The position numbers were made by a program, and so were the translations under genes. A DNA stretch of 64,000 nt from UBA3910 sp002391465 (GTDB lineage Bacteria; Bacillota; Limnochordia; Darwinibacteriales; Darwinibacteriaceae), in NCBI GenBank assembly GCA_030054835.1, contig JASGVS010000034.1, forward strand, positions 62,001-126,000, read 5' to 3'. Numbering within the stretch: position 1 is the stretch's first letter; each line of letters starts with the position of its first letter. The notes under the pieces were generated by a model. The model searched no databases and was not told the origin of the DNA. It worked only from the letters and a program-made list of their open reading frames with translations. This document shows positions 17,060 through 26,162 of this stretch, one piece after another.

Positions 17060-18085
17060 ATGTTCAGGCGCTTTGGAAAAAACATAGGCATCGACCTGGG
17101 TACTGCAAATACCCTCGTCTTAGTGGAAGGGAAGGGTATTGTCATCAATGAACCATCGGTAGTGGCCATTGACCGTGATACCAACGAAATTTTCGCGGTG
17201 GGCAACAAGGCCAAAGAGATGGTGGGCCGGACGCCCGGTAACATCATTGCCATCCGACCCCTCAAAGACGGGGTAATCGCAGATTTTGAGGTGACGGAAC
17301 GCCTGCTGAAGGACTTTTTAGCCAAGGCTACCCGCAGCTCCAGGTGGTTTAGGCCTAAAGTGGTAATTTCGGTGCCGTCTGGTGTGACCGAAGTGGAAAA
17401 ACGGGCAGTAATTGACGCCGCCCTGTCCGCCGGTGCCAAAGACGCACGTGTTATTGAAGAGCCCATGGCGGCGGCCATTGGTGCGGGCCTGCCGGTCCAG
17501 GATCCCACGGGTACCATGATAGTGGATGTGGGAGGGGGCACCACTGAAGTGGCAGTCATCTCTTTGGGAGGTATTGTATCCCATCGCTCCATCAGGGTGG
17601 CTGGGGATGAAATGGACGAAGCGATTATCCAGCATATCCGCCGGACATATAACCTCCTGATCGGTGAGCGGACCGCTGAGCGCATTAAAGCGGAGATTGG
17701 CTACGCCCACATGGATGCGGGGGAAGAACTGACGATGGAGATTAGGGGGCGCGATTTGGTGAGCGGCCTGCCTAAGACGATCGTGGTTTCCTCCACTGAA
17801 ATTCACAAGGCGCTGGAAGAGCCTGTTCAGGCCATATTAGATGCGGTCAAGGTAACACTGGAAAGGACCCCCCCTGAGTTGGCAGCAGATATTATGGATA
17901 GAGGTATAATGATGGCGGGTGGAGGGTCGCTCCTCACGGGATTTGACACACTGCTCATGCGGGAAACGGGTATGCCCGTACACATTACCGAGCGGCCCTT
18001 AACTGCTGTTGTGGAAGGTACCGGAGAAGCATTGAAGCACTTTGATCTACTGCAGCGTATTATGCTTGGGCCCAGGCGCTACTAA
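17060..18085 (+). CDS. mreB: Rod shape-determining protein MreB
   Basis: A 341-residue bacterial actin that forms membrane-associated filaments directing lateral wall synthesis. It has the actin phosphate-1 motif (GIDLGTANTLVLVEGKGIV), connect-1 and phosphate-2 (MIVDVGGGTTEVAVISLGG) and adenosine motif (GIMMAGGGSLL). The N-terminal MFRRFGKNIG is a plausible membrane-binding amphipathic segment. It is the first of mreB-mreC-mreD-mrdA, with short gaps. Confidence 0.97.
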   Translation: MFRRFGKNIGIDLGTANTLVLVEGKGIVINEPSVVAIDRDTNEIFAVGNKAKEMVGRTPGNIIAIRPLKDGVIADFEVTERLLKDFLAKATRSSRWFRPKVVISVPSGVTEVEKRAVIDAALSAGAKDARVIEEPMAAAIGAGLPVQDPTGTMIVDVGGGTTEVAVISLGGIVSHRSIRVAGDEMDEAIIQHIRRTYNLLIGERTAERIKAEIGYAHMDAGEELTMEIRGRDLVSGLPKTIVVSSTEIHKALEEPVQAILDAVKVTLERTPPELAADIMDRGIMMAGGGSLLTGFDTLLMRETGMPVHITERPLTAVVEGTGEALKHFDLLQRIMLGPRRY

Positions 18086-18099
18086 TAGGACGTGAGAAG

Positions 18100-18924
18100 A
18101 TGCCGAATAAGCTGCTGAATTGGAAAATAGGCTTAGCTGTGGTAATAGCCGTTCTAGTTTTGAACGGCATAATCCACTACACTGCCCAGACCCGTTCGCA
18201 GGTCAGCTGGTTAGAAAGGGTGTGGCGTGATATACTATCCCCCTTCCAGACTGCGATCAGCAGGACCCAGCGCTTTTTTCGGCACCAGATAAATGCAGTG
18301 CAGACCCGCAGGCAGCTGCAGGAGCGAAATGCGCAGTTAGAGGCATTAGTGCTGGAACTGCGCACGGAGGTAAACGAGTTGCGGAATTTCCGACGGGAAA
18401 ACGAATGGCTGCGGGAAGCCCTGGATTTCAAACAGGATACAGAACATGAACTGCTGCTGGCGGAAGTGATAGGCCGCTCGCCCAACAATTGGGAGAACAC
18501 TATTGTCCTCAATCGGGGGGCGGCCCACGGTGTGACCAGCGGAATGGCGGTAGTCACCAACTACGGCATAGTGGGCACCGTGATTAACCATTCCCAGTAT
18601 ACCAGTACCGTTCTTTTGATTGTGGACGCCCAAAGTGCAGCAGGAGGCATGGTTCAGTCCAGTGGTGACCTGGTGTTGGTGGAGGGCATGGAAGGTAACA
18701 CGGGCATGTTGGTTGCCACGCCCCTGGGAAGGGACACGGAAGTGGAGGTTGGCGATGTAATCGTCACCTCCGGACTGAGCAGGATTTATCCTAAGAACCT
18801 GCCCTTGGGTGAGGTTGTAGCAGTGGAGCCGCGGCAGTACGATCTTTCTTTCGCGGCCCTGGTGAAGCCCTATGTGGATCACACCCGTTTGGAATATGTG
18901 CTGGTTGTGTTGGGGGATGACTAG
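18100..18924 (+). CDS. mreC: Rod shape-determining protein MreC
   Basis: A 274-residue bitopic protein linking MreB filaments to the extracellular peptidoglycan synthases. It has one transmembrane helix (about 8-27), a coiled coil (about 60-105, rich in Glu/Arg/Leu heptads) and two beta-barrel domains (LLLAEVIGRSPNNWENTIVLN; GDVIVTSGLSRIYPKNLPLG). It sits 14 bases after mreB and 14 bases before mreD. Confidence 0.95.
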   Translation: MPNKLLNWKIGLAVVIAVLVLNGIIHYTAQTRSQVSWLERVWRDILSPFQTAISRTQRFFRHQINAVQTRRQLQERNAQLEALVLELRTEVNELRNFRRENEWLREALDFKQDTEHELLLAEVIGRSPNNWENTIVLNRGAAHGVTSGMAVVTNYGIVGTVINHSQYTSTVLLIVDAQSAAGGMVQSSGDLVLVEGMEGNTGMLVATPLGRDTEVEVGDVIVTSGLSRIYPKNLPLGEVVAVEPRQYDLSFAALVKPYVDHTRLEYVLVVLGDD

Positions 18925-18938
18925 GGAGGAGACCGGGT

Positions 18939-19451
18939 TTGAGATATGTGGGTTACGGTCTGATTCTAATGATAGCTCTGCTCATTGAAACGGGTGGAGC
19001 ACCCGGTTTGTCTCTGTTCGGTGTGAGGCCGGAATTGCTGTCCCTGCTTACCATGTTGTTTACCATGTCCCATGGATCGCAGCGGGGAGCAGTTTTTGGT
19101 TTTTCTGCCGGCCTCATGCATGACCTTCTGATTGGACGTTTCATCGGGCTTTACGCCTCTGTCCTGTTATTACTGGGAGCTGCCATCGGTTTCATTACCG
19201 AGCAGCTCTTTAAAGATAATTTCCTCGTACGGTTAGGTACCGTTTTTGCCGGAACGGCCCTGAGCCAGGTACTCTATTTCTTGGGTATGGCCGCGTTCGG
19301 CAGGGGTATTTCTTGGCTCCAGCTTGGCTGGCAGTCTGTTTTAGCTGCCAGCGTACTGAACACTCTGCTCAGCTTATTTCTGTACAGGCCGATGTTGATT
19401 TTGGATAAGCGTTTAAACTACTGGCACGAACTACTGAAAAGGACGGGATGA
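18939..19451 (+). CDS. mreD: Rod shape-determining protein MreD
   Basis: A 170-residue integral membrane protein with about five transmembrane helices, the third Mre component of the elongasome. The TTG start follows GGGAGGAG. Typical sequence features are LFGVRPELLSLLTMLFTMSHGSQRGAVFG and the conserved G-x-x-x-G-L-x-x-D-L segment (FSAGLMHDLLIGRFIG). Its stop overlaps the mrdA ATG (ATGA). Confidence 0.92.
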   Translation: MRYVGYGLILMIALLIETGGAPGLSLFGVRPELLSLLTMLFTMSHGSQRGAVFGFSAGLMHDLLIGRFIGLYASVLLLLGAAIGFITEQLFKDNFLVRLGTVFAGTALSQVLYFLGMAAFGRGISWLQLGWQSVLAASVLNTLLSLFLYRPMLILDKRLNYWHELLKRTG

Positions 19452-21286
19452 CGATGGAAAAGAGCAGTATGGAAAAACGTCTTCTCGTTCTTTTTGCTGT
19501 CTTTTTAGGCCTGTTAGTAGTGATAGTGGGTAGGCTCTGGTACCTGCAGATGATCAAAGGTGAGCATTTTGTCCACCTGGCCGACGGCAATCGCATGCGC
19601 CAACTGCGCGTGATGCCGCCCAGGGGCCAGATTCTCGACCGAAACGGGACTGTATTGGTGCGAAACAAACCCTCGTTTACCGTCTCCCTTGTACCAGGGG
19701 GAGTTAGTCCGGATACCAGTGTCACCGAACTGCTCTGCGGGCTCTTGGGCACAAGCCCAGAGGAGCTGAATGAAGCTGTAGAAAAGGGCAGGGGTTTTCC
19801 CTATGAGCCGGTGAGGATCAAGCGCAACGTGGATGCGGAAACGGTTGTGGCCATTGAAGAAAACCGGTATAACCTGCCCGGTGTTTTCATTGAACAGGAG
19901 ACAGTGCGGGAGTATCTATATCATGATTTGGCGGCTCACCTAATTGGTTATTTGGGTGTGATCAGCCCTAGCGAACTGCAGGAATACGGCAGTCAATACC
20001 GGGGTAGCGATCTGGTGGGCAAAAGCGGAATCGAACAGACCTATGAGGACCTGCTGCGGGGCGAAAATGGGACCTTAACAGTGGAGGTAAATGCCTTAAG
20101 TAGGCCAATTCGTACCGTGAAAACGATTGAGCCCATTCCCGGGCACAACATAACACTCACAATCGATGCAGAGCTGCAGGCGGTTGCGGAGCGGGCCTTT
20201 GCAGAACATATTCTTTCATTAGCAGAGGAACCGGGAACTCAAACAGGTGCCGTTTTAGCACTGAACCCTAGAACAGGGGAAATTCTGGTGATGGCCAGTT
20301 TTCCCAGCTTTGACCCGGAAATGCTCATCGACGAGGCTGAACGCAACTCTTATTACCTGAGCCTCAGTGCAGACAGGAAACTACCCTTTTTCAATCGGGT
20401 TACCCAAGCGCTCTACGGACCTGGCTCCACCTTTAAGCCAATCACTGCCCTTGCCATTTTGGAGGAAGGGGTGATGGGACCAAAGGATCGGTTCAACGCC
20501 ACCGGCGTCAGCCAGTATGGCGTTAAGGACTGGGTAATTACGAACAATTTGGCACCCTTTGGCTGGATTGATATGTACGATGCCATGGGCATGTCCAGTA
20601 ACCACTACTTTGCCGATAACGGTGTTCGGGTGGGCATTGACAATCTATCCAAGTGGATGGAAAAACTGGGCTATGGTTCTCCCACGGGACTGAAACTCTA
20701 CCCTCAGGAAGCGAGTGGACTTTTGCCCAGTCGGGAGTGGAAGCGGCAGGCATTTAGTAATCGGGCCCAATCGGAGCGGAACTGGTACCCCACTGACACT
20801 GAACAGATTTCCATTGGCCAGGGATTCCATCAAATGACCCTGCTCCAATTGGCGCAGGGCTATGCAGCCATTGCCAACCGGGGAGAGATTTACGTGCCCC
20901 AGGTAGTGAAGGAAATAGCCGCACCCGATGGAACAGTGGTGTTCCGGGCAGAACCCGAATTGGCCAGACGGGTGGATGCAAAAAAAGAGACTTGGGATAC
21001 ATTAGTCCATCTCTTGACTGCCCCCATCGAACATTACCGCGGTACTGCCCGCAATGCCATGGCCGGTTTCCCCATTCCAGCCGCTGCTAAAACAGGAACA
21101 TGGGAGATTCCGGGTACAATTGCCAACGGTGTATTCGTTGCCTTTGCCCCCCTCGATGAACCGGAGATCTTGGTGGCAGTAGTGGTTGAACGGGGCGGGG
21201 GAGGAGCATCGGCGGCGGCCCCCATTGCCCGGGTTGTTTTAGACGCCTACTTCGGTTTTAACGAATCGGATGAAGCGGAAATGTGA
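19448..21286 (+). CDS. mrdA: Penicillin-binding protein 2 (elongasome transpeptidase)
   Basis: A 612-residue class B penicillin-binding protein that cross-links peptidoglycan during cell elongation, with RodA and MreBCD. It has one N-terminal transmembrane helix (about 10-30), a dimerisation domain (PPRGQILDRNGTVL), and a transpeptidase domain with the S-x-x-K motif (GPGSTFKPITA), S-x-N (MSSNHYF) and K-T-G (AAKTGTWE). ATG 19448 overlaps the mreD stop; another ATG six bases later is equally possible. No rodA gene is adjacent. Confidence 0.95.
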   Translation: MTMEKSSMEKRLLVLFAVFLGLLVVIVGRLWYLQMIKGEHFVHLADGNRMRQLRVMPPRGQILDRNGTVLVRNKPSFTVSLVPGGVSPDTSVTELLCGLLGTSPEELNEAVEKGRGFPYEPVRIKRNVDAETVVAIEENRYNLPGVFIEQETVREYLYHDLAAHLIGYLGVISPSELQEYGSQYRGSDLVGKSGIEQTYEDLLRGENGTLTVEVNALSRPIRTVKTIEPIPGHNITLTIDAELQAVAERAFAEHILSLAEEPGTQTGAVLALNPRTGEILVMASFPSFDPEMLIDEAERNSYYLSLSADRKLPFFNRVTQALYGPGSTFKPITALAILEEGVMGPKDRFNATGVSQYGVKDWVITNNLAPFGWIDMYDAMGMSSNHYFADNGVRVGIDNLSKWMEKLGYGSPTGLKLYPQEASGLLPSREWKRQAFSNRAQSERNWYPTDTEQISIGQGFHQMTLLQLAQGYAAIANRGEIYVPQVVKEIAAPDGTVVFRAEPELARRVDAKKETWDTLVHLLTAPIEHYRGTARNAMAGFPIPAAAKTGTWEIPGTIANGVFVAFAPLDEPEILVAVVVERGGGGASAAAPIARVVLDAYFGFNESDEAEM

Positions 21287-21354
21287 GCCTTGGCAGGAGT
21301 CTAAGGGACTCTGCAGAAAATAGAAGTTGTGGTTAATGTAAGGAGTTGCTGTAC

Positions 21355-21999
21355 ATGCATAGTGAGCTTTGCAGCATCAAAGGGAATCGGGATGGGCTAG
21401 TAATCACGATCATGGATAGTGCCCGATTTTCCGAGGTGCTTACTACCCTAGATAGGCAGCTCAAGTCTGCCCAAAGTTTTTTTGCCGGCGCTTCCGCCAA
21501 GGTCATGCTTAAACAGGGAGAATTGGGACCTGAACAGCTGGATTCTTTAGAGCAACTGCTGGCTGTCTATGGAATGACGCTGGATCGGGAACCGCCCCGC
21601 CTGCAGCAGCCGGTGAGCGAAAAGCTGGCAGTAGAGCGGCCTGAACGCCAGGAGCGGGGATATGAGCCTGAAAACACACTCTTGGTGCGCCGGACAATTC
21701 GTTCCGGTCAGAGCCTGCATTACGACGGTAATGTGGTTGTCCTTGGTGATGTCAATCCCGGTGCCGAGGTTATCTGCACCGGCGATATTCTTGTACTCGG
21801 TTCGCTGCGAGGGGTGGCCCACGCAGGAGCGGAGGGCGAAGTGGATGCAACCGTATTCGCGTTTCGCCTCGAACCCACTCAGCTCCGGATAGCCCATCTG
21901 ATCGCCAGGGCACCGGACGGAAAGGTTACCAAGCCAGCGGGGCCGGAAGTGGCGCGAATAGTAGGTAACACGATTGAAGTTTCAATATACAACCATTAA
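21355..21999 (+). CDS. minC: Septum site-determining protein MinC
   Basis: A 214-residue FtsZ-assembly inhibitor, recruited by MinD. The N-terminal domain (about 1-80) is followed by a variable linker (about 85-105) and the C-terminal beta-helix dimer domain (RTIRSGQSLHYDGNVVVLGDVNPGAEV, GDILVLGSLRGVAHAG). ATG 21355 is chosen because TAAGGAG lies nine bases upstream; the in-frame TTG at 21346 would sit directly on that site. The minD start region overlaps its 3' flank. Confidence 0.92.
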   Translation: MHSELCSIKGNRDGLVITIMDSARFSEVLTTLDRQLKSAQSFFAGASAKVMLKQGELGPEQLDSLEQLLAVYGMTLDREPPRLQQPVSEKLAVERPERQERGYEPENTLLVRRTIRSGQSLHYDGNVVVLGDVNPGAEVICTGDILVLGSLRGVAHAGAEGEVDATVFAFRLEPTQLRIAHLIARAPDGKVTKPAGPEVARIVGNTIEVSIYNH

Positions 22000-22021
22000 T
22001 CGGTTGAGGGGGGAGCTCATC

Positions 22022-22822
22022 TTGGGAAAAGTCATTGTTATTACCAGTGGCAAAGGCGGCGTTGGTAAAACCACAACGACTGCCAACATAGGGGCAGGTT
22101 TAGCGTCTTTAGGCAATAAAGTATGTTTGGTGGATACAGACATCGGCCTGCGTAATCTGGATGTGGTTTTAGGCTTGGAAAACCGCATTGTTTATGATCT
22201 ACTGGACGTTGTGGAGGGCAACTGCCGTTTGCGCCAAGCCCTGATTAAGGACAAGCAGTATGGAGAGAATCTCGTCCTGCTGCCGGCTGCCCAGACTAGG
22301 GAAAAGGATGCAGTGAAGCCGGAGCAGATGCTGGAACTCGTAAAAGAGCTGCGGGAGATGTATGATTTTGTCCTTCTAGACAGCCCAGCAGGTATTGAAC
22401 ACGGTTTTAAAAACGCAATCGTGGGCGCAGATGCCGCCATAGTCGTGACCACACCGGAAGTATCTGCGGTTCGGGATGCGGACCGGATTATTGGTCTTTT
22501 GGAAGCCGCCGAGCTTTACGAACCTCAACTGATTATTAACCGCGTCAGACCTGATATGGTGCGCAAGGGAGATATGATGGATATCTCCGATATAGACGAT
22601 ATCCTGCGCATCAAAATTCTAGGCGTGGTTCCCGATGATGAGGATATTATCGTCTCCACCAACCGCGGTGAGCCAATTGTAAATGACAAGCGTTCCAAGG
22701 CAGGACAGGCTTTTCGCAACATCTGCCGCCGCATTTTAGGGGAGGAGGTACCTTTCTTAGAATTGCAGGAACGTAAGATGTTGAACTGGTTCAAGAAGAT
22801 TCTCAGCGGAGAAGCCCGCTGA
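22022..22822 (+). CDS. minD: Septum site-determining ATPase MinD
   Basis: A 266-residue deviant-Walker ATPase that binds the membrane when ATP-bound and carries MinC. The P-loop GKGGVGKTT is at 10-18, followed by VDTDIGLRNLDVVLGLENR and LLDSPAGIEHGF. The C-terminal QERKMLNWFKKILSGE is the amphipathic membrane-targeting helix. The TTG at 22022 follows GGGGGGAG by six bases and gives the standard family start (GKVIVITSGKGGVGK); a longer frame reaching into minC is not supported. Confidence 0.96.
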   Translation: MGKVIVITSGKGGVGKTTTTANIGAGLASLGNKVCLVDTDIGLRNLDVVLGLENRIVYDLLDVVEGNCRLRQALIKDKQYGENLVLLPAAQTREKDAVKPEQMLELVKELREMYDFVLLDSPAGIEHGFKNAIVGADAAIVVTTPEVSAVRDADRIIGLLEAAELYEPQLIINRVRPDMVRKGDMMDISDIDDILRIKILGVVPDDEDIIVSTNRGEPIVNDKRSKAGQAFRNICRRILGEEVPFLELQERKMLNWFKKILSGEAR

Positions 22823-22835
22823 AGGGGGGATAAGC

Positions 22836-23102
22836 ATGTTAGACTTTCTCGGGAGGCTTTTCAAAGGATCCGAGGGCAGTAAAACAAAGGCAAAAGAACG
22901 ACTCAGATTGGTTTTAGTTCATGATCGGGCCAGCTTATCTCCTGGTCTTGTCAATGCCTTAAAGGAAGACCTGATTGAGGTAATATCCAAGTACATGGAA
23001 ATTGATGAAGCGGGTATGGAAGTAATGTTCGATGAAGGTGATGATTCAGTTGCTTTGACTGCGAACATTCCGGTTAAGAGTGTGAAGCGGCGGGTGGACT
23101 GA
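22836..23102 (+). CDS. minE: Cell division topological specificity factor MinE
   Basis: An 88-residue protein. The N-terminal amphipathic/anti-MinCD segment (MLDFLGRLFKG, then AKERLRLVLVHDRASLSPG) and the C-terminal topological-specificity domain (LKEDLIEVISKYMEID) are both visible. MinE stimulates MinD ATPase and drives pole-to-pole oscillation. Many Firmicutes use DivIVA/MinJ instead, but Clostridia often carry MinE, as here. Confidence 0.93.
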   Translation: MLDFLGRLFKGSEGSKTKAKERLRLVLVHDRASLSPGLVNALKEDLIEVISKYMEIDEAGMEVMFDEGDDSVALTANIPVKSVKRRVD

Positions 23103-23177
23103 GTTTTAACTCGTTCATGAATGGGCGTTCCCCCGAATATACTGGAGTAGTGAACAGTAAAAGGGGGGTGCGCCGCT

Positions 23178-23417
23178 ATGGCGGAACGATTTGTTCGCGA
23201 TCTAGTGCTAGTCTTGGGAATAATTGTCATTGCAGCCGTTCTTATAAATATTGACCATGCAGTTCTTGAGCCTGTGAAAGAGTATCTGTCATTCGTTGTC
23301 TCCACCGATTTTTCCTGGCAGCCAGTACTGAACAAAATTGCCTTCCTGCAGCCTCTTGCCCAATGGGATCTGGAAAGCTGGCTAAACTCTTGGCCGCAGA
23401 TTTCCACCGGACGGTGA
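23178..23417 (+). CDS. Small single-pass membrane protein of unknown function
   Basis: A 79-residue protein with one transmembrane helix near the N-terminus (VLVLGIIVIAAVLINI, about 10-26) and a ~50-residue outside segment with aromatic residues (FSWQPVLNK, WDLESWLNSWPQIS). AAAGGGGGGTG precedes the ATG. It ends only seven bases before the SpoIVFB-type protease, the place where many spore-formers have the protease regulator SpoIVFA. It lacks the LytM/M23 domain of SpoIVFA, so a regulatory or chaperone role for the protease is only a positional guess. Confidence 0.7.
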   Translation: MAERFVRDLVLVLGIIVIAAVLINIDHAVLEPVKEYLSFVVSTDFSWQPVLNKIAFLQPLAQWDLESWLNSWPQISTGR

Positions 23418-23424
23418 CGGCAAG

Positions 23425-24300
23425 ATGCGCTTTGGCACTTATTTTGGGATTCCTCTGAAAGTGAATCCCTTTTTCTTTCTGTTCTTAGCGGGTGCCTATC
23501 TGTATGGCAGACTTCCTGAAGCGTTGATCCTATTTGCCATTGTACTCTGGCACGAGAGTGCCCATGTCCTTATGGCGAAATGGTACAAGCTGGAGGTAAT
23601 TGATATTGAGCTTCTCCCATTTGGGGGCGTGGCCCGGTTAGGTGCCCTGCTGCAGTTGAATCCTGAGTTGGAGTGGGTCGTTGCCGTTGTGGGGCCCATC
23701 AGCAATGTTGTGCTTGTTTTCTTAAGTTATGCCCTGGTACCGTATTTATCGGTGAGCCAGGAGTGGCACGATTTTTTTGTTCGGGCCAACCTGGGGATGG
23801 CTGTCTTCAATTTACTCCCCGTACTGCCCCTAGATGGGGGGAGAATTCTACGCAGTCTATTGGTGAAGCGCCGGGGTTTCAAAGAGGCTACAGGGGCTAT
23901 TGCCCGGGTGGGACAGCTCCTCAGCCTGGCCTTGTGCGCATGGGGCGGAGTTCTGATATACTTAAACAGGGAGGCGGCGCCAGTCTTTCTTTTTAGCGGC
24001 GCCATGCTTTTCTGGTCCGCCAGGCAGGAGAGGAAGAACGCCAGTTACATCTTCATGCGCTATCTGGCCTACAAACAGCAGGAGCTGCGCCTGAAGCGGG
24101 CGCTGGTGGGCCGTTTTCTGGTGGCAACCGTCGAGACGAGCCTGGGCGAGGTCCTTGATTTATTCCAACCGCCCCATTATCATTTAATCTGTGTTTGTGA
24201 TCTTGAAGGCAACAACCTAGGATTTGTGGGGGAGTTGGAACTTATCCAAGCGGTATTCGAGCATGGATTAACCTACAAGATCGCCAATGTCTTAAAATAG
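23425..24300 (+). CDS. M50-family intramembrane metalloprotease, SpoIVFB-type
   Basis: A 291-residue polytopic site-2-type zinc protease. The metal site HESAH is at 43-47 and the third ligand is Asp137 in LPVLPLDGGR, the same numbering as reported for B. subtilis SpoIVFB (Glu44, Asp137). About six transmembrane segments are followed by a soluble C-terminal tail (about 205-291) resembling a CBS-like domain. SpoIVFB processes pro-sigma-K in the mother cell. The position after minCDE matches the Firmicutes min-spoIVF arrangement, so that role is likely but not proven. No recognisable spoIVFA lies upstream. Confidence 0.88.
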   Translation: MRFGTYFGIPLKVNPFFFLFLAGAYLYGRLPEALILFAIVLWHESAHVLMAKWYKLEVIDIELLPFGGVARLGALLQLNPELEWVVAVVGPISNVVLVFLSYALVPYLSVSQEWHDFFVRANLGMAVFNLLPVLPLDGGRILRSLLVKRRGFKEATGAIARVGQLLSLALCAWGGVLIYLNREAAPVFLFSGAMLFWSARQERKNASYIFMRYLAYKQQELRLKRALVGRFLVATVETSLGEVLDLFQPPHYHLICVCDLEGNNLGFVGELELIQAVFEHGLTYKIANVLK

Positions 24301-24311
24301 GGGGTGACGCT

Positions 24312-26162
24312 TTGGACAAGCGTCTAGAACCATTATTACCATATGTGCAAAAACCGGCCCGTTACACCAACGGTGAACTTAACGCGGTTCACAAAGAGTG
24401 GGCCGATCAGATAACTAAAGTAGCCTTGGCCTTCCCGGATATCTACGATGTGGGAATGGGCAATTTGGGCTTCAAAATTCTGTATGAGATTATCAATGCC
24501 AGGCCAGATGCATTGGCCGAGAGAGCTTATGCACCCTGGCTTGATATGCAGCAGCTCATGGAGGAACGGGGAATACCCTTAACCGTATTGGAGTCGGGCA
24601 GGGATCTGGTTGAGTTCGATTTCGTTGGTTTTACACTCCAACATGAGCTCAGCCATACGAACATTATAAAAATGATGGACCTGGCCGGCATACCCCGTTT
24701 CAGTCATGAACGGGGAGAGGAACATCCGTTTATTATAGCCGGAGGTCCCTGTGCCTATAATGTGGAGCCGTTGGCCGATTTCTTCGATTTCGTTGTGTTA
24801 GGCGAAGGGGAAGAAGTGATCAATGAGATTTTAGATCTATACGCAGCGAGCCGCAAGAGTAAGGGAGATAAGGCAGATTTTCTACGTAAGGTGGCCAGAT
24901 TAGAAGGGGTTTATGTCCCCTCCTTTTACACACCCGTTTACACCGATGATGGTATGTATGCTGGGTTGGAGCCCGTGGAGGAGGGTGTACCCAGCAAAAT
25001 CCGTAAGAGGGTACTAGCAGACATGAATACTGTACCCATCCCAGAGGAGTTCGTGGTGCCCTATGTGGACGCGGTACATGATCGGGCCATGGTTGAGATT
25101 ATGCGGGGCTGCAGCCGGGGCTGCCGTTTCTGCCAAGCCGGTATGATCTATCGCCCGGTGCGAGAACGGGACCCGGAGCTGCTCAAAGAAACGCTGCGCA
25201 AACTCGTAGCAGCCACGGGTTATGATGAGATTTCCCTGTCATCCCTGTCGAGCGGGGACTATTCCCAAATCGGCACCTTAGTTACAGACCTAATTGCCGA
25301 GTTTGGGCCCTGTGGTGTGGGCGTATCCCTGCCATCCCTGCGTTTGGATTCCTTTGGCGTGGAACTCGCCGAAGAGATCCAAAAGACGCGGAAAACGGGC
25401 CTGACCTTTGCCCCGGAAGCGGGAACGCAGCGCCTGCGCGATGTTATTAACAAGAACGTTTCCGATGAGGATCTGAAACAGGTGGTCCAGGGTGCCTTTT
25501 CAGCGGGCTGGTACAGCATCAAACTGTATTTCATGATCGGCCTACCCACCGAAACAGAGGAAGATCTGGACGGTATCGCACGCCTTGCCCACCAGGTTTT
25601 GCAATGGGGGAGGAAGTACGGTACCGGTCAGCGGTTGCCCCAGGTTTCTGTTAGTGTCTCTTCCTTTGTGCCCAAACCCCATACACCCTTCCAGTGGATG
25701 GGACAGAACACTATGGAAGAGCTGAGGGAGAAACAGAAATATTTGAAAAAGGCACTGCGCCACCCCGGTATCCGCTTTAACTACCCGAGGGTTGAGGAGA
25801 GTTTTGTTGAAGCGGTGTTTGCCAGGGGTGATCGTCGCCTTGGCCCAGTTTTGGCTCGGGCAGTTGATTTGGGCTGTCAGTTTGATAGCTGGACCGACTG
25901 TTTCCAATTTGAACTGTGGATGCAGGCCTTTAGCGACTGCGGTATCGATCCCCATTGGTACGCACAGCGGACGCGGGAATTTGGCGAAACACTGCCTTGG
26001 GATCACTTGGATCCCGGTTTAGAAAAAGAATTTCTGCTCTACGAATGGCAGCGGGCGCTGCGGGGAGAACCTACCCCAGACTGCCGCTGGGATTACTGCA
26101 GTGACTGCGGTGTATGCCCCAACTTGTTAGTCGATATTGCTTTGGCAGGGGGGGAAGCTTAA
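24312..26162 (+). CDS. B12-binding-type radical SAM protein (TIGR03960 family)
   Basis: A 616-residue protein of a conserved but functionally uncharacterised Firmicutes family. The N-terminal part (about 1-200) resembles a cobalamin-binding fold (FPDIYDVGMGNLGFKILYEI; PFIIAGGPCAYNVEPLADFF). The radical SAM cluster motif is C-x3-C-x2-C in MRGCSRGCRFCQAGMIYRP, followed by the barrel. A C-terminal Cys pair set (DYCSDCGVCPN) may bind a further metal centre. The TTG start follows GGGGGTGACG. Its stop overlaps the start of the next gene, and the pair regularly precedes RNase E/G and rplU, suggesting RNA or ribosome modification; the substrate is unknown. Confidence 0.9.
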   Translation: MDKRLEPLLPYVQKPARYTNGELNAVHKEWADQITKVALAFPDIYDVGMGNLGFKILYEIINARPDALAERAYAPWLDMQQLMEERGIPLTVLESGRDLVEFDFVGFTLQHELSHTNIIKMMDLAGIPRFSHERGEEHPFIIAGGPCAYNVEPLADFFDFVVLGEGEEVINEILDLYAASRKSKGDKADFLRKVARLEGVYVPSFYTPVYTDDGMYAGLEPVEEGVPSKIRKRVLADMNTVPIPEEFVVPYVDAVHDRAMVEIMRGCSRGCRFCQAGMIYRPVRERDPELLKETLRKLVAATGYDEISLSSLSSGDYSQIGTLVTDLIAEFGPCGVGVSLPSLRLDSFGVELAEEIQKTRKTGLTFAPEAGTQRLRDVINKNVSDEDLKQVVQGAFSAGWYSIKLYFMIGLPTETEEDLDGIARLAHQVLQWGRKYGTGQRLPQVSVSVSSFVPKPHTPFQWMGQNTMEELREKQKYLKKALRHPGIRFNYPRVEESFVEAVFARGDRRLGPVLARAVDLGCQFDSWTDCFQFELWMQAFSDCGIDPHWYAQRTREFGETLPWDHLDPGLEKEFLLYEWQRALRGEPTPDCRWDYCSDCGVCPNLLVDIALAGGEA

